From the NCBI RefSeq assembly GCF_010389155.1, contig NC_057768.1, positions 7,996,501-8,060,500 on the forward strand: a stretch of DNA of 64,000 nucleotides. Direction: 5' to 3'. Shown here one piece after another: positions 61,579-64,000 of the stretch. Each line of letters begins with the position of its first letter. The stretch's first letter is position 1. The translations under genes and the position numbers were made by a program. This DNA comes from Erigeron canadensis (taxonomy: Eukaryota > Streptophyta > Magnoliopsida > Asterales > Asteraceae). The notes under the pieces were generated by a model, which saw only the letters and a list, made by a program, of their open reading frames with translations, did not search any database and was not told the origin of the DNA.

Positions 61579-61935
61579 ACGGGGTGTTTAGTTAAATTAC
61601 TATAATTGTGAGACGGGAAATGATATTTCCTTATAATAAATAGTATAATAATTCTTTTAAAAACCTTAAATCATGATAAATGTAATCCACTTATTCACTT
61701 TCCTAATCTCATCCTTTGATTCTATCAAGTGTTATGATCAAATAGTTAGGAGGATTTTTAAAAAGATTATTTAGGAGAATTTATCATATTCCTTGTGAGA
61801 ATAATAATGGGTATTTAAACCACCACTTCACTTGGGTTTGAGACATGCCTAGGTTATTGAGTTTAATTTCCAATTTATATGGTACCTATTTCTATACTAT
61901 CCTTTCAAACCTACGATCCAAACACACCTTTAAGT
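61579..61935. mobile_element. Possible Tourist/Harbinger-type MITE
   Basis: The left end ggggtgtttagttaaatta and right end gatccaaacacacctttaag are imperfect inverted repeats of the ggggtgtttggat type seen in plant Tourist-like elements. The interior is AT-rich with no ORF. The target duplication is not clear, so this stays tentative. Confidence 0.4.
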
Positions 61936-62900
61936 TAAACTTTGAATGTTGCGAGGTAAACCCAAAAATTGTACCCGGTTCTGATTAATTGTACTAATTT
62001 TATTTATATATAAAATACATTTGTGTGGTCATTATCTTGAAAAAGAACCAAGTACATGAATCCATGCCCACTTATTTTTCTCCCCACATTCACGTTCACA
62101 AGATTTATTATCATTTGTCTGTTCGTTCTTTCTTTTGCCCCACAAGTCATTCTAATTTAAGCTCAATAAAGCTATGCTTGTATCTATTTCCACATTCGAA
62201 ATAATTTCCATGCCTACTGATTTTTTGATTGTTAATGGAATCATTATTAATGAATTAATAATCTTATATTGATTGGGTAGTGTAAACTTAGAACATATTT
62301 TTATCATTTACAACAAATACATTACAACGGTATAAATTATTGTAGATGAAAAATATAAATTATTGTAGATGAAAAATTTATGTTATAAGTTTATCACTAG
62401 CCATATGCCCATATCGAAAACTTTTTCAAACCTAACTCTAAAGATAGTATCCCACCATCAAAGCCCACTCTCAAAATAGAGTATCCCACCCTCAGAAACC
62501 AATGACTTAATAAAGGATGTTAATAAATTTTACATGGATGACATATATGATATACCTATTGGGACACAAATGCTAGTATGATACATTACCATTTGCTATT
62601 AAACTACATATCTAATTAAAAAGGGTGTTCCTAACTTCACATAATCACATTAAAACTATTGGAATTTGCAAGATGTTCAAATCGCAACCTCAAAAGTTAA
62701 AACTGGTAGGTCCATCTTATTATTTTTTTTAAAAGCTCATGATTTTGGTTATTCTGTGACACAATATGTTTAAATGAATAACAGCCATTAATCAATAATC
62801 ATTCCCACACCCTGAAATTCCCATAGGGCCATTTTCATCCCCTCATTACATATCATCTCAAAGTTTGCTAAATTCCAACTGCCATGTCAGCAAAGTTATC
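61936..62900. other. Intergenic DNA upstream of the aldolase gene
   Basis: AT-rich. Short duplications (aaattattgtagatgaaaa at about 62,334 and 62,356; agtatcccacc at about 62,446 and 62,477). No gene recognised. Confidence 0.45.
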
Positions 62901-62902
62901 AA

Positions 62903-62988
62903 TCCACGTGTCACTCTCTAATATGACAACCCATTATGGCCTTAAAAAATATATCTTTTGTTACCACAAATGATAACTATAAATTAAA
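62903..62988 (+). promoter_or_regulatory. Aldolase promoter: G-box and TATA-like box
   Basis: A G-box core CACGTG in ccacgtgtc lies at 62,905-62,910. A gataac I-box-like motif (62,972) overlaps a TATA-like ctataaatta (62,978-62,987), about 125 bp upstream of the start codon. G-box plus I-box (GATAA) combinations are typical of light-regulated photosynthesis genes, which fits a plastid aldolase. The motif positions are seen directly; their use is inferred. Confidence 0.5.
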
Positions 62989-63110
62989 TGAGCCCAAACA
63001 TAACGAGTGGTCTTAAATTCAAAAAGATATAGAAAGACAGCCCAAAAGCTTCTTTCTTTTTTTTTTTTTTTTAAGTTCTATAATTTTTTTTTAGAACTTT
63101 TTTTTACAAG

Positions 63111-64000
63111 ATGGCCTCAGCAACTCTCTTCCAGTCATCCCCAGCCATTCTTGACAAGTCTGAATGGGTCAAGGGTCAGACTCTACGACAGCCATCGGTC
63201 TCCGTGGTTCGGTTCAGCCCTGGTGCACCCTCTGCACTAATTCGTGCCTCATATGCCGATGAGCTTATTAAAACCGCGGTATGTGTTTTTCTATCTCTAC
63301 ATTAAACAAACTAAAATGATGGTCTTTTAACATAACTAAACTTATTTTTCATAATGTAGAAAACCGTAGCATCACCAGGACGAGGAATCCTAGCTATGGA
63401 TGAGTCCAATGCTACCTGTGGAAAGCGGTTAGCTTCTATTGGTCTTGAGAACACTGAGGCCAACCGCCAAGCTTACCGTACCTTACTCGTTACACCTCCT
63501 GGTCTTGGCAACTACATTTCCGGTGCTATCCTCTTCGAGGAAACGTTATACCAATCAACCGTTGATGGCAAGAAGATTGTCGATATCTTGGTTGAACAAG
63601 GCATTGTCCCTGGTATCAAGGTTGACAAGGTAATTACCTCATATCAGCCTTCAGCACTCAAGTAAACAACATCTTATGTATATTATTATATTTAAGAAAT
63701 GGAAATTGATAAATGTTTAAATACTACAGGGTCTAGTTCCATTGGCTGGCTCGAATGACGAATCATGGTGCCAAGGTCTTGATGGTCTTGCCTCACGCTC
63801 TGCAGCGTACTACCAACAAGGTGCTCGTTTTGCTAAATGGTATGTCAAATCTCGTGTCACGTTTGATGGATACAGAATACTTAAGTTGCTTGCTAACCCG
63901 CTTTTTTGATCTTGCAGGCGTACAGTTGTGAGTATTCCAAATGGGCCATCAGCACTTGCAGTCAAGGAAGCCGCATGGGGTCTGGCTCGTTACGCTGCCA
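63111..64000 (+). CDS. FBA: Plastid class I fructose-bisphosphate aldolase (5' part)
   Basis: Exons: 63,111-63,278; 63,360-63,629; 63,730-63,839; 63,918 onward, cut by the window end. All GT-AG, phases consistent. The N-terminus ([20 protein letters not shown]) is Ser-rich and lacks acidic residues early, as in a chloroplast transit peptide. The mature part follows with [51 protein letters not shown] and [20 protein letters not shown], then GARFAKWRTV and [19 protein letters not shown]. The ILAMDES signature is class I. The Schiff-base lysine lies beyond the window. The enzyme joins dihydroxyacetone phosphate and glyceraldehyde 3-phosphate (Calvin cycle, stroma). The plastid form is inferred from the leader. 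Confidence 0.96.

Overview
The window is nuclear DNA from a flowering plant, most likely a core eudicot. The evidence is: GT-AG introns in all intact genes, a plastid aldolase with a transit peptide, a plant PHAF1 (UPF0183) gene, a plant tRNA-Glu, and plant transposon families (Ty1/copia, CACTA, PIF/Harbinger, Helitron, MITEs). An asterid such as a composite is possible, but I cannot fix the family from sequence alone. Most of the window is AT-rich, repeat-derived DNA. Intact host genes lie only in the last 9 kb.

Layout. 1-8,460: small Helitrons, a SINE-like copy, and decayed SANT/Myb-like ORF remnants of the PIF/Harbinger accessory type. 8,457-14,750: foldback MITEs in (TA)n tracts, one split by a dead Ty1/copia element that has three LTRs and an internal deletion. 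14,750-22,975: AT-rich intergenic DNA with a cellulose-synthase zinc-finger exon remnant, a foldback repeat, small tandem duplications and two very long poly-C tracts. 22,977-23,530: palindromic foldback element. 23,858-28,873: predicted 5.0-kb non-autonomous Helitron. 29,425-36,767: three-level nest, with a Helitron (carrying a DExH RNA helicase fragment) holding a CACTA element (carrying an HGSNAT-like fragment), which holds a Harbinger-like element. 38,253-38,669: small Helitron. 38,696-51,289: 12.6-kb Helitron on the minus strand with a complete seven-exon Rep-helicase gene, broken only by three nonsense codons and a lost HUH histidine, plus a duplicated pair of small accessory genes. 52,705-54,488: small Helitron directly followed by a 1.47-kb near-perfect hairpin element with an 8-bp target duplication.

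55,351-59,807 is an intact 14-exon PHAF1 gene (405 codons). 61,051-61,123 is tRNA-Glu(CTC) on the minus strand. 63,111 to the window end is the start of a plastid class I fructose-bisphosphate aldolase gene with a G-box and TATA-like promoter.

The host genes do unrelated jobs: aldolase in the Calvin cycle, PHAF1 probably in autophagy, and a tRNA. The transposons form a connected story. Several short Helitrons share the 3' hairpin and CTAG-type end of the large Rep-helicase element, so they are plausible passengers of it. Exon pieces of at least three host genes (CESA, HGSNAT-like, DExH helicase) are scattered in or beside transposons. All splice structures below were worked out by hand from reading frame, GT-AG signals and remembered family resemblance; no database search was run.
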